Shown here piece by piece: positions 31,507 through 41,994 of a DNA stretch of 64,000 nucleotides. The translations under genes were made by a program, and so were the position numbers. The notes below the pieces were generated by a model that was given only the letters and a program-made list of their open reading frames with translations, ran no database searches and was not told the DNA's origin. Location: positions 1 through 64,000 of the forward strand of contig CAXIPT010000056.1 in assembly GCA_964030475.1 (NCBI GenBank). Direction: 5' to 3'. This DNA is from Tethya wilhelma. Taxonomy: Eukaryota; Porifera; Demospongiae; Tethyida; Tethyidae. How positions within the stretch are numbered: position 1 is the stretch's first letter; every line of letters begins with the position of its first letter.

Positions 31507-31790
31507 TAGGGATCAAGAATAAATCAAAAATGAAGTAGTCATGTGCCGAAATTGAGACATGCCTTGTTCCAATGCTTTTTACCGCACTGCCCATTCCTAC
31601 ACTACTTATTTTTTNAAATATAACAGACAGGCAACTTAAACTGGACTGCCGGCCAAGAGTTGGGCATAAGTAGTCATGTGCTGAAATTAAGACACAGTGC
31701 CTTGTTCCAGTACTTTTTACTGCACTGCCCATTTCTACACTATTTTTTTCTACTTGTTAATTCACTTTTTTCAACACGAGACTGTTACTT
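31507..31790. repeat. FB1 fold-back copy, scrambled by a contig join
   Basis: 31507-31614 is one arm in the reverse orientation to the intact copy at 10003-10407. 31616-31790 is the centre and the other arm in forward orientation. The N at 31615 lies between. Confidence 0.7.
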
Positions 31791-31795
31791 TTCAA

Positions 31796-31990
31796 ATAAG
31801 TCAGTAAGTAAGTACGTAAGTACGTATGTTAGGAGAACAAAAAACACTATGGTGGCTTCCCACTAGCGCTCTTTACTGGTGCTGAGAAAAATTTTGTGCC
31901 TTGCATGCAGTTGGTAATCTGTCAGTAAGAGCCTCTGAGCAATTTTGAAGGTTTAATTTTGTTTGACTAGAGTCGGCCCATACGTACTAT
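31796..31990. repeat. R2 repeat copy
   Basis: Diverged copy of 10741-10990, again directly right of FB1. Confidence 0.7.
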
Positions 31991-33420
31991 GATAGTAATG
32001 TCCTTTCACAACAATTTCAAACATCACATAAATCAAAACTATATACAAATACACCAATCCAACCCAAAGGTCAACCTTACATGCCTGGATATAATCAGAT
32101 CATTGCCAATGAATCTAAATGGGCTTCAATTAGAATAAGTGAACTGTGACATTCCAAACAATTTTGATATCCACTCATCGAAGGTAGCTATGTAGCTACT
32201 GTACATCAATGCAGAGGGCAAAAACAGATAACAGCCAGCTCATGAAAGTAATTAAAATAAACACTAGCTAGCTGATAATCACAGTACAATGAATTAGCAG
32301 TACCAAAACTGAGTTGTAGCCATGTGCTTATATCAATGCATACATCACACGATCTAATACTATACCACCTATAGGTAACACATGCGACATTAATCCAATA
32401 ACAAAAAATAGAAATTCCACATTTACTCAAGCACTCAACGATACCTACTTAAATCATATACCATGTTTACCTACACCAAACACGATCACCTCGATCCACA
32501 CCCTTTGGAACATTCGCACACCACCCTATACTATATACATATCGCTATAGTAGCGGTGCGATATCGGGAAATATCACGAGTAAATTGCCTATAGGTATTA
32601 TGTTGTAATGATAATAAAATCAAGTATGCACCCAAAAAATTATTGACTTAGCTGCTATTTGGGAGTGGTATACTTGAATACAGCACTGTAGATCACTGTG
32701 AGTGTTACACAACACGGTTGTGAATTAAAGATCCTATATAAAGCAAAAGAATATAAATTATGACTATTAGCAAATGAATATTTGTATTGCTTCATCGTAC
32801 CTAGAAATTGTTGACTTGTATTATGTTACAGATGGTGTAGCTGCTTAAGAAGGTAATTTGTAGAAACATATATAGTAGAGCTTTTATAGCTATGGAGTTC
32901 TGGTCCAGTGTTAGTTGTACACACGGTTGATGCAGTAATGAAGGCTGCGTATATATGGAGGGTCTATACAGGAGTGAAAAATAATTTGATACAAAGCAAG
33001 CTACTACTTTACTTATCAAACTTACTTTAGGTTTGATGAAAAACGTGATTCCAATCAATACGGACTCTAATTAGTGGGGGGTTTTCTCACTGAGTCAGTT
33101 ATAGCAGAATAGTTTTCTGGAGCAAGTGAGACTCGAAAGTAACTTCTGACTTCAACAGATAGCAGGTACACAACAAGAAACAAACTTTTGTTTTTGTTTC
33201 ATGAGTGAAGCAAAGTTTGAATTTCCAAGCTCAAGTTGAATTCAAGGTGCTATGGAAATGGTTGCTAAGCAGCAAGCTGGGCCAGCCATACACCATGCGC
33301 CACATAATATTATGCACACGAGCTTGGTACGTGCATTTCACGCGCGAGCTCCATACATGGGTAATGAATATGAATAATACATAATTATTGATATCTAATG
33401 AATAATACATGAGTACAATA
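31991..33420. other. Non-coding, no gene seen
   Basis: AT-rich. No frame with domain features and no clear repeat ends. Confidence 0.45.
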
Positions 33421-33832
33421 ATAATGGCTACCATATGGAGAAGGCGCTTTTCGCCTTGTATCCAGGAACTCGATGAGAGACACGAAAAACCGATGGCAAA
33501 AGCGACTGTCCCGGAATAAACCAAGTTCATTCGTTCAAGAATCAGCTTCTAAAAGTGAATATTCTCCGAGAAACTTGAGCCAAGATAGAAGAAGAAGAAG
33601 AATAAGAAGATGGCGAAAATGGGAGCTTTGGCATGTTTGTGTTTGTTACTTTAGTAATGGTTTTAGGCCATGTTTTTTGGCTCATTGGAAAGAGAAAGAG
33701 CTAAATAGTAGCTTAAGAAGCCTTTTAGTGCTAAGCACTCGGTTTTTGCAGAGTTATTCGCATGAATATTTGTATTGCGCTAATGGGCCATCCATGCCAT
33801 TCTTGTGTACCCAGTACTACCTTACTGGGAAT
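33421..33832 (-). repeat. R1 repeat copy, nearly complete
   Basis: Reverse orientation from CCATATGGAGAAGGCGCTTT to the terminal palindrome CCCAGTACTACCTTACTGGG. The longest frame (33473-33901) is not conserved among copies, so it is not a gene. Confidence 0.8.
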
Positions 33833-33902
33833 AACATAAGCTATAATATCCATGCTGATAGTGTACAAGTAACTACCATATACACACAAACTCAAATGTG
33901 AT

Positions 33903-34440
33903 GTAGAATTATGAAAAAATGAGAACAAACAAGTGAAAAAAACATTGAAAATGTAGGAATGGCCAAATCGTAGAAAAGAAAGCAAACAAGATGGAATGGC
34001 TGTTTGAGTGTGTAAAGAATTATTCCTATGGGCAACATGAGGGACGGGAAGAGAATACTACATGCAGCCCACACAGGAATGATTCTGCACACACTCAAAC
34101 AGCCATTCAATTTTGTTCGCTTTCTTTTTTACAATTTGGCCATTCCTATGCATCACAAGAAAAAAAAACATTGGAAATGTAATAAGACACAGGAATGGCT
34201 AATTCATAAAAAGAACGCAAACAAGATTGAATGGCCTTTAGAATTCTTCCTGTATGGGCTGCATTTAACAATCTCCTTATTGAGTCTCTCATTTTGCCCA
34301 CAGGAAGAATTCCTTACACACTCTAACAGCCATTCCATCTTGTTTGCATTCTTTTTACGATTTAGCCATTCCTGTGTCTCATTACACTTCCAATGTTGTT
34401 TTTACTTGTTTGCTCTTATTTTTCCATATTTCTACAAATT
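33903..34440. repeat. Two FB2 fold-back repeats side by side
   Basis: The first palindrome spans about 33903-34158. The second spans about 34163-34432, with arms ACATTGGAAATGTAATAAGA and its complement. Each has arms of about 100-130 bp with GGAATGGC..GCCATTCC marker strings. Frames across them are shadows. Confidence 0.8.
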
Positions 34441-34474
34441 ACATTTGAGTTGGTGTGTGTAGCTACCTACTGAG

Positions 34475-34700
34475 CTAGTAGTCTGGCAAGCCAGACTCAC
34501 TGAGCCAGCGGTGGGCTGCTGAGCTGGTACTCGGTGGTCAAAAGTTGTCATGGTGTAGCCTGCTTGATACTGAAGTGAAACACACATTTGAAGGCAGGAA
34601 CTGTATCATAAGATTTACTTGTCTTTCTATATGTTATGATAATCGAAGTCCTGATTCATATCTTAAGAAGAGCAATGGTCACCATCCACACACATATTTC
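34475..34700 (-). repeat. R3 repeat copy
   Basis: Contains TAGTCTGGCAAGCCAGACTC and TGAAGTGAAACACACATTTG. It is reverse-oriented relative to 45600-45835. It always lies next to FB2. Confidence 0.7.
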
Positions 34701-35253
34701 TCTTCATTGAATATTATAGATCGAGCAAGAAATGGAGATGATTCTTGGTAAGACTGACTGCAAGTCGAGCTTTATATCTCAGTGGAAACTGTTTTATCCA
34801 GCTGTTTTCCGGTATGGACAGAACAGTGGCAAAAAAGCTATATCTACTTTTGTTAGTGAAGTGGATGATAGTATAAATATCATAACATTTCATGGATAAA
34901 AGTGTCTCAATCATCAGGTACATGTATATCTTGTATCACCAACATATGCAGATGAGATTTCCAGACAAGTAGGTGCTTTGCTCATGCTTTGGGGAGAATT
35001 GCTGACAATCCTCTCATTTATTTCTATGAAGAATATGATGGCGTAAGTAAGTAGTTATAAAGTGATTATACACGTGACTGTGCAATTAAATGTGCACGAG
35101 GTTGTAACTGTGGGATGATGCTATCAAGGAGCCACTCCGAAATTCCCCAAGATTGGCAGCATTGAAAAACGACCAAAGTGCAACACAATACTTTAAACAA
35201 AAAGTTCTATGTGAAGTGTCATCACTTCAGATGGCCTTATTTATAACTTATAG
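34701..35253. other. Non-coding, no gene seen
   Basis: No domain-bearing frame. Ends at a MITE. Confidence 0.4.
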
Positions 35254-35607
35254 CAGTGGCGGATCTAGGAAATTGAATAGGGGGGTTCTAATCAATGTGC
35301 GCGAATTTTTTTACGTAGCCACTCCCACTTCTGGTCACAACAGCCCCCGCCCCTTTAGCGCTCATGCAGCTAAAATTTTGCCAAAAAAGCCTGAATGGAA
35401 GAAAAAACGGCAAGAAAGAGACAGAAACTCTATATTTTTCACAAAAGACTAATATTCAGCGTGATTCTGAGTTGCTTTTAGTATTTTTAAGTTGAAAGGA
35501 GGGTTCCATCTTGGCCTTTTCCAATCTGCACAGTTAATTATAATGCGAGATCTCAGCTGAAAGGGGGGTTCCGTGGAACCCTTGAACCCCCCCTGGATCC
35601 GCCACTG
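35254..35607. mobile_element. MITE, CAGTGG family, 5-bp TSD
   Basis: 354 bp in reverse orientation to the copy at 12771. Flanked by TATAG on both sides (35249-35253 and 35608-35612). Confidence 0.95.
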
Positions 35608-35612
35608 TATAG

Positions 35613-36028
35613 CCTGTATTATTATTTCTTTAACCTTCAGTATCTAAAGAAAGCTCAAGGCCTTTTTTTTGTTTTTTCAGGATTATGTGCTACCTGATCC
35701 CTCCAAACGACCAAGTACATATTTGGCAGTAATGTCTGACATAAAATCTCATGTAAACTAGCTACAATTATTAGCTGAAGTTGACTCCCATTATTATCAA
35801 TGACATGATCATTGTGAACTTATTCTTATGATAATAAAATTATTGTACATTACATTATTCATTAAATTACTGTTACTATGGATACAAATTTAATTCAGTG
35901 GTATAGTACTAGTGTGGGGGTTATTGTGTAATATGGTTGGTGGAATTGACCAAAATTATATGGGTTATAAAGCACTTCAATAGCTGCTAGCACAAGTATG
36001 AGCTATCCCATGATCACACAATTGTTTT
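35613..36028. other. Non-coding, no gene seen
   Basis: AT-rich region up to the probable left edge of the CACTA-like element. Confidence 0.4.
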
Positions 36029-36328
36029 GTCATGAACAGAAACATAGCAATATCATGGTAAATTCATTGAAATGGTCATGAAACTACCATGAAAACTTCA
36101 CTTTTCATGGAAAATATGTGCCATTATAATCCCATGAAAATTATTTAGCTAAAGGATACCATGAAAACACCATGAATTGTATCACTGCACAATTTCATGG
36201 CCACTAACCAAAATCAGAGAACCAATTGTAAAAGGTGTGGCTTGTTAATTACAATTAATCATTCATCATTACAACCATATACCCCAGTGATTGGGACAGT
36301 ATACTGAAAGTTAGGATACTATTATTAG

Positions 36329-39300
36329 TCAACAATAACGGCTGTTCGGCTTGCGGTTTCGTTTGCCTTCAACTTCTGTAGCTTTAAAAATGTCCACATT
36401 ATGATCGTCACTTTCATCTTCAGAAATAAACTCCCAAAACTAGATACAAACAAGCCATTGAACATTAGATTATCAGACAATAATATAATAATTATATATA
36501 TGCACTACCTGAGATCTTTTCCTCTTTCTTGAATTATTTCCTGACTGGATCTAAGGAATAATACAGTTGGACAACAATGGGTAAATTTTTTGGTTACAAT
36601 AAGGATAACAAAACCTTAGGGGTCTCAGTGAGTGACTGACTCGTCAGTTCTGTACGTGAGGTCTACATTGTGCGTATGTGTGCACGTGATTGAGTCAATG
36701 TCTACGTATGCAACAATGGGTATATAAATAATAATTTTTTAGATAATCAAACCTTAGGGGTCTTAGTGATCATGAGAGAGCTCTCCACTTCATCCGTACA
36801 TGAAGTCTATAATTATTGTGTGTGTGTGTGTGTGCGATTAAGTCTAAGTCTGTGTATTCAACAGTGGGTAAATAACAACCTAACCTTAGGGGTCTTAGTG
36901 ATCATGAGAGAGCTCTCCACAACAGAATCATCTGAACATGACATCTATGTTGTGTGTGTATGTGTGTGTGCACATGATTGAGCATATGCAACAATAGGTC
37001 AATAATAATTATAAGAAATTTTAAGATTACAACCTAACCTTAGGGGTCTTAGCAATCATGCGAAAGCTCTTTGCATCATCTGGACTGTCACATGAAGTCT
37101 ATAATTATTGTGTGTGCATGTGTGTGCACATGATTGAGTCTATATCTGTGTATGCTACCGTATAGCGGGAAATTTTCGTTGGTGCAAAATTTCGTATGAA
37201 AGTGCTAGAAAAAATTTTTGTAGTTTCAAATTTCTTATACGCAGCGTGCGCTCATATAAAGTAAATGTGGAAGTTAAATTTTTGCAGTTTTAATTTTCGT
37301 ATATTCCAACCGCATAAGAAATATACGAAAATTTCCACCATACTAAATTTCCCACTATACGGTATATAATTGGTAAAAAATAATCTTTCAAACCTTAGGG
37401 GTCTTAGTACTCTTCACTTCATGTGTACGTGAACTCTATAGTGTGTGTGCGTGTGCACGTGAGAATGTGCATATGAAACAATGGGAAAATAACAATATAA
37501 CAAAAATAACCGAACCTTAGGGGTCTCAGTCAATGAAGTATTCTTAGATTTTGAACCCACTACCTTATGTGCAGGTGAAGTCTATATAATTGTGTGTGGA
37601 TCATTGAGTATAGTCAATGTATGTGAATGCAATTGAACTTATAAAAATGGAATTGACTATTCACACCAAATTGCTGAAATAACAGATGTTCTATATGGGG
37701 CATTGATGCAAAACTATCACAAACCATAGGTGTCTCAACAGAGGGGTCATTAATGTCAATGTCACTGTCATCTTCTGTCGTATTCTTTTCATGAATTGTA
37801 CTACTTTTAGACCTCATCCGTTTAGATGCACTCCCTTTACCCCTGCATGTGCTCTGTCTACGAGACCTTGTAACACTAGTATCTTTTGTTTGGTCACCAG
37901 TCTATATAATTTTCATTACAATTATAATTAGCAATGCATGTATCTGGATTACTATACTTACCAGCCCAAATATCTTCCTGTATACTGTTTGGTTTTCTTT
38001 GATCCTTTTCTGCCATTGTATTTCATACGGGCTTAAATCCCTAAGGATCACTAACCACAATGAAATATTAAGTGATACACCAATGCTAATTTTTTTACTT
38101 GTCCTTGTCACTCTCTTCGGAACTATAATTGTGATCAGAAGTTTCCTGACTATAATAGAAAAGAATAGAGTATACAAGCATGATGGTTGAATTATACATT
38201 TATATACATACATGATCGACTCAGGGGATAGTGACTTGGGGACTTGTGATGCAGAATTCTGGACAGACTTGGTTTTAGTAGTTGACTTTGGTCTTTTACT
38301 AGCTCGGTTTTTTGGTTAATCAGATTTTCCCAACTTTACATTTTGGTGCTTCCACAAAAAAATGTCTTGTTTCTCCTACGTATACATTTACAAGCCATCA
38401 CGGTAAAATAATAATTACTATAATTGTAGAAATTCATTATTAATCAGTAATTTGAACTACTCACCTGCAACTGATGAAACAAGCATTTGTCCCCAACTGG
38501 TAATGGGAGTTCAATATCTTCTTTTTCTGTCAGTAACTTCACAAGCAATAATCTTCCATACATCATCTTTTCAGCTTCAGTCTCTCCTCCTGCAAAGCAT
38601 ACCTACAAATAATCACAGTCATATGCTATTCGTAATTATAAAATACCTTCTCCTAAGTATAATCACCTTCCAATCATTTCATCTTTGAACAACAGGGTTA
38701 CTTCAGCACTGAATAATAAGCAGTGATGATAAAAACAAATTGAAAAAAACAGAAAACAAAAAAAAACCCTACCCTACAGACAGCTTTTCAAGAGAAAGCA
38801 CAGCTGAAGAACCAGTCGATGAATTAGAAGACACATTCCTGGTAAACGCATAGGCTGCCTTTTCCTTCTTACTCCTATAAGACATTCTATCGCATGTATA
38901 TATATATATATATTATATGACAATTCTTGACAAAGTCAAACTATATATATAGCTACCTTTTGGGGGGGATTTTAGGACCTCTTGGTGTCGGAGAAGGGAG
39001 CGTCTATTCATCAATGTATCAGACAATCGAGTCCTTAACTCTTTCTCCGACCCTCGTAAGCAAGGTGCAGTGTGATATATCTATGTTAATTAATGCAAAC
39101 AATAACACAGATCATGCAATATATGTATATGTGGTGAATCAATTGCCAGTTTAACTAACATGGTCATAAAATTGTTTAAAGGTTGCAGGGGATATTTCTT
39201 CCTTATAAGGAGCCTTTTCCCACAATCCTGCTGCTTTGGCTGCCTCTCTGACTGTGTACTATATACAAAATACAACAGCAAACAAAGTATTTTGTTAGTT

Positions 39301-39653
39301 ACAACTGAAACTTAATTAGCGTAACCTCATGAATTCAATTAAACGTGCTGCGATTACAATTTCTACAAACAGCAAGCTTTGAGCCGGTGTTGATTTGCTG
39401 TTTTTCTTTTTTCGCTCAAGTCGAATATTGGCAGTCACTACCACTCAAAACAGCACTACTATGGCCAACTTCAGAGGCAGCTGGTTCTGGTGACCTTGCA
39501 TGAAACAAAATACGCTGGTGCCAGTGGTGGACTCTTGTGCTTTCCCTTGACTATTGGTGAACGATTGTCACAGCTAGAAGTGGTGGAAATCTGTTGCAAT
39601 AGTGGCAACAAAAGTGCCACCTGTTCAGGAGAAATAGTCAAGTTAACAGACAT
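36329..39653 (-). CDS. Multi-exon gene with repeated mini-exons, TnpA-like position
   Basis: The ATG is at 39653 (MSVNLTISPEQVALLLPLLQ, donor after SCK). Next come exons near 39170-39258 (TVREAAKAAGLWEKAPYKEE), 38960-39080, 38780-38887, 38465-38590 (EKMMYGRLLLVKLLTEKED), and a Ser/Lys/Asp-rich exon at about 37730-37905. Six mini-exons each end TPK (36615-37581). The last two exons are 36510-36551 (SRKRKRSQ) and about 36329-36436 (ISEDESDDHNVDIFKATEVE, stop TGA at 36329). Borders of the central exons are approximate. The product is basic and low-complexity toward the C-terminus. DNA binding is plausible by analogy with TnpA; I recognise no known domain. Confidence 0.6.
36615..37581 (-). repeat. 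Array of six tandem phase-0 mini-exons
   Basis: Exons at 36615-36662 (48 nt), 36753-36806 (54), 36885-36944 (60), 37039-37098 (60), 37394-37435 (42) and 37516-37581 (66). All are multiples of three, all end in ACCCCTAAG just before a GTT donor, and all start after a TATAG or CATAG acceptor. Each encodes a variant ending in E/K-TPK, starting T-S or S-S. Introns carry TG-rich microsatellites. Any exon can be skipped without changing frame. Confidence 0.85.
37158..37362. mobile_element. MITE with CCGTATAG ends, TA target
   Basis: 205 bp. Ends CCGTATAGCGGGAAATTT and complement of CCGTATAGTGGGAAATTT, flanked by TA on both sides. It sits in the intron between the fourth and fifth mini-exons. A mariner-type MITE by TA target and ends. 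Confidence 0.88.
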
Positions 39654-39757
39654 AACGGCGTAGTAGATCTAGAGCTGAGCCTCTGACTGCCAAATAATTT
39701 GCAAACTTGCAAGAACTTGCATGTAGTTCACGTGATAGTAATTTGTGTGCATGTGAC
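39654..39757. promoter_or_regulatory. Bidirectional promoter region of the CACTA-like element
   Basis: Only about 104 bp separate the two divergent start codons (minus ATG at 39653, plus ATG at 39758), so both genes must share control sequence. No TATA box is obvious. Confidence 0.45.
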
Positions 39758-40016
39758 ATGGGTACGGTAGACAAGTCTCCTCCTCCGTCTCCACCTCTAG
39801 TTTTGTCTGTCTCTGCTCGGGGTACTGAAGAAAGTGCATGTAGTGACTTGCTATATACAGTGAGCATGTCTACAGCATTGGTTCCTTGTGGGTGTCGCTA
39901 TTATCGCGGTAAACTTGTAACTCCGTACGTTAGACGCCAACACACTCAGAAGTACGGTGCTCGGCCTGCAACACGATGTAGATCTGTTGAACCGCCTGCC
40001 ATGGTGAGTTCTCACT

Positions 40017-40018
<2 letters not shown>

Positions 40019-40080
<62 letters not shown>
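40019..40080. repeat. (GT)n(GA)n microsatellite in transposase intron 1
   Basis: About 22 GT units followed by GA units, between exon 1 and exon 2. Confidence 0.95.
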
Positions 40081-40081
<1 letters not shown>

Positions 40082-40228
40082 CTGGCCATGGGCTTTGCTG
40101 TTCATAGTACTAAGCCCACTACTTTTTTATATTATGATTGTGATATATAGGTAGCAATCCTCAGTGACTTTGAGGAAGAAGAGCTGTTGGCACAGTATAA
40201 TAATGTTAATGGCCATGTGGAATCCAGC

Positions 40229-40271
40229 AGCAATTCTGAAACTGAAACTGAAACTGAAACTGAAACTGAAG
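40229..40271 (+). repeat. In-frame (GAAACT)n coding tandem
   Basis: Encodes an alternating Glu-Thr run in exon 2 of the CACTA-like transposase. A 6-bp unit keeps the frame whatever its copy number. Confidence 0.9.
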
Positions 40272-41572
40272 CTATAAAGTTGCCAGATGCTGATGATACT
40301 GATATGGTTTTGTCACCAAGCTCTATAACACCACAACTGGATGAGTCACTTACAAACAAATCAGGTATCTGCCAGCACTTTGACCCCAGCTAATATGATA
40401 CACCCGAAGCAACTACTTTATTGTATGAAGGGGCAAATATCACAGTCCTTGAGGCAATTGCCCATCATATGCACTGGTTTACTAGTCATCCAGGAACTAG
40501 TAAAGAATCACTATCTAACATTCTAGCTATGCAACACTCTAAGATACTTCCGCAGCCTAACTTACTGCCGGATTCTTATAATGCAGCATTGAAGCATATT
40601 GAGCCTTTTCTTGTGCAACCCTTACTTTTTGATGTATGTCCAAATGACTGCATAATCTTTCGTGGTGAGAATGCTATGCTTACCGAGTGTCCTGAATGTC
40701 ACTTTAAACGCTTCAAGAAGAACAAAACCCCTTACAGATCATTCCGATACTTGCCTGTTGGACCCAGACTTGAGAGATTGTTCGGAACAGCTAATTTATC
40801 ACAGCTAGTACAAGCCCATGGCAGTTTGAAAAATACCTCAGTGTTTAGTGACATTCATCAGTCACCTACATGGAGTACTGCTTATAGTGCAAATGGTGTG
40901 TTCAATGGAGATGCCCGTGGTATTGCCTTGGGACTCTGTACTGATGGGGTGAATCCATTTAGTCATCTCCGTACAACTTACTCAATGTGGCCAATTTTTC
41001 TCTCTCTTTTGAACTTACCAAGAACTATATACGATACAATTTTGGCAACATAATATGGGTTGGAATAGCTCCAGGTAATGGAAGACAGGAGCCCAAGAAT
41101 ATCCAGGCTTATTTGGAGATATTGGTTGACGAACTACTTTCACTATCAAATGCTGAAGTATATGATGCATACAAGAAAGCTTCATTTCAGCTTAAAGTTG
41201 AGATCATGCTGCACATTCTCGATTATCTCGGCATTGCCAAGGTGTTTAATATCAATGGTTTTGGCTCATATAAGGGATGTGCCTGGTGTGTGATATTCGA
41301 GGTACCACATTTTGTACTAGCTTTATTCATGCAGTTTGTAGTTAGTTTATATAACATGTATTATGTACTATGTTTGTAGGAACCTACAATAGTTCTTTGT
41401 CAAAAATGGTTTACACGGGTAGTAGGCGGTTTCTTCCGATGACCTCACCTTTAAGGTCAGTTGAGGACAAATTTCCATCAAAATCAAAAGAACTCCTGCC
41501 TCAGCCAAAGACCAGATCATTCACTGAGATGAAGAGTAACCACGAAGCTTACAATAATGCCAAAACCAAGTA

Positions 41573-41994
41573 AAGTTATGTAAATTAAGTTCTATATTAT
41601 ATTTTACATGTATATACACGGTAAACACGCATGTTAGAGTATAGTATCTAGATCTGGTATAAATTACGTATATACCTCGTAACCTTACTATCATAATGGT
41701 TATTGCTAAGTGTGGGGAGGCCTGATTTACTCATGCATATAATGCCCATGCTCATGCACTCAGCATTCCTGCAAGCAATCCTGCTTTTTGCGCTGACAGT
41801 CCTGTCTTGATAGCCTTCATGCACTTTAGTGTTGTAAAAAGTATAATCATGAACAAGTAAACATTTGGTAAAACTATATGCTTGCATGCGCTACAGATTC
41901 TCAAGTTACAAGTCTTGCCTTGTTTCACTGCTTTTTACAGCACTGCCCGTTCTTAAAATACTTTTACAAAATAATTACTACTTGTATCTGCAGA
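41573..41994. other. Intron of the CACTA-like transposase with FB1 remnant
   Basis: 41905-41960 resembles an FB1 arm (GTCTTGCCTTGTTTCACTGC..GCACTGCCC). Confidence 0.4.

Noticed and set aside
33473..33901. 142-codon frame in R1
   Set aside because: Other R1 copies have stops in this frame; repeat shadow.
34028..34462. 144-codon frame across fold-back repeats
   Set aside because: Generated by the palindromic arms; both strands are equally open there.
36613..37520. Repeated AACCTTAGGGGTC units with near-regular spacing, possible CRISPR-like or satellite array
   Set aside because: The units are exon 3' ends plus splice donors of a spliced gene with unequal spacing; no bacterial context.
40132..40359. 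Minus-strand Ser-Val repeat frame
   Set aside because: Antisense of the GAAACT coding tandem in the CACTA-like transposase.
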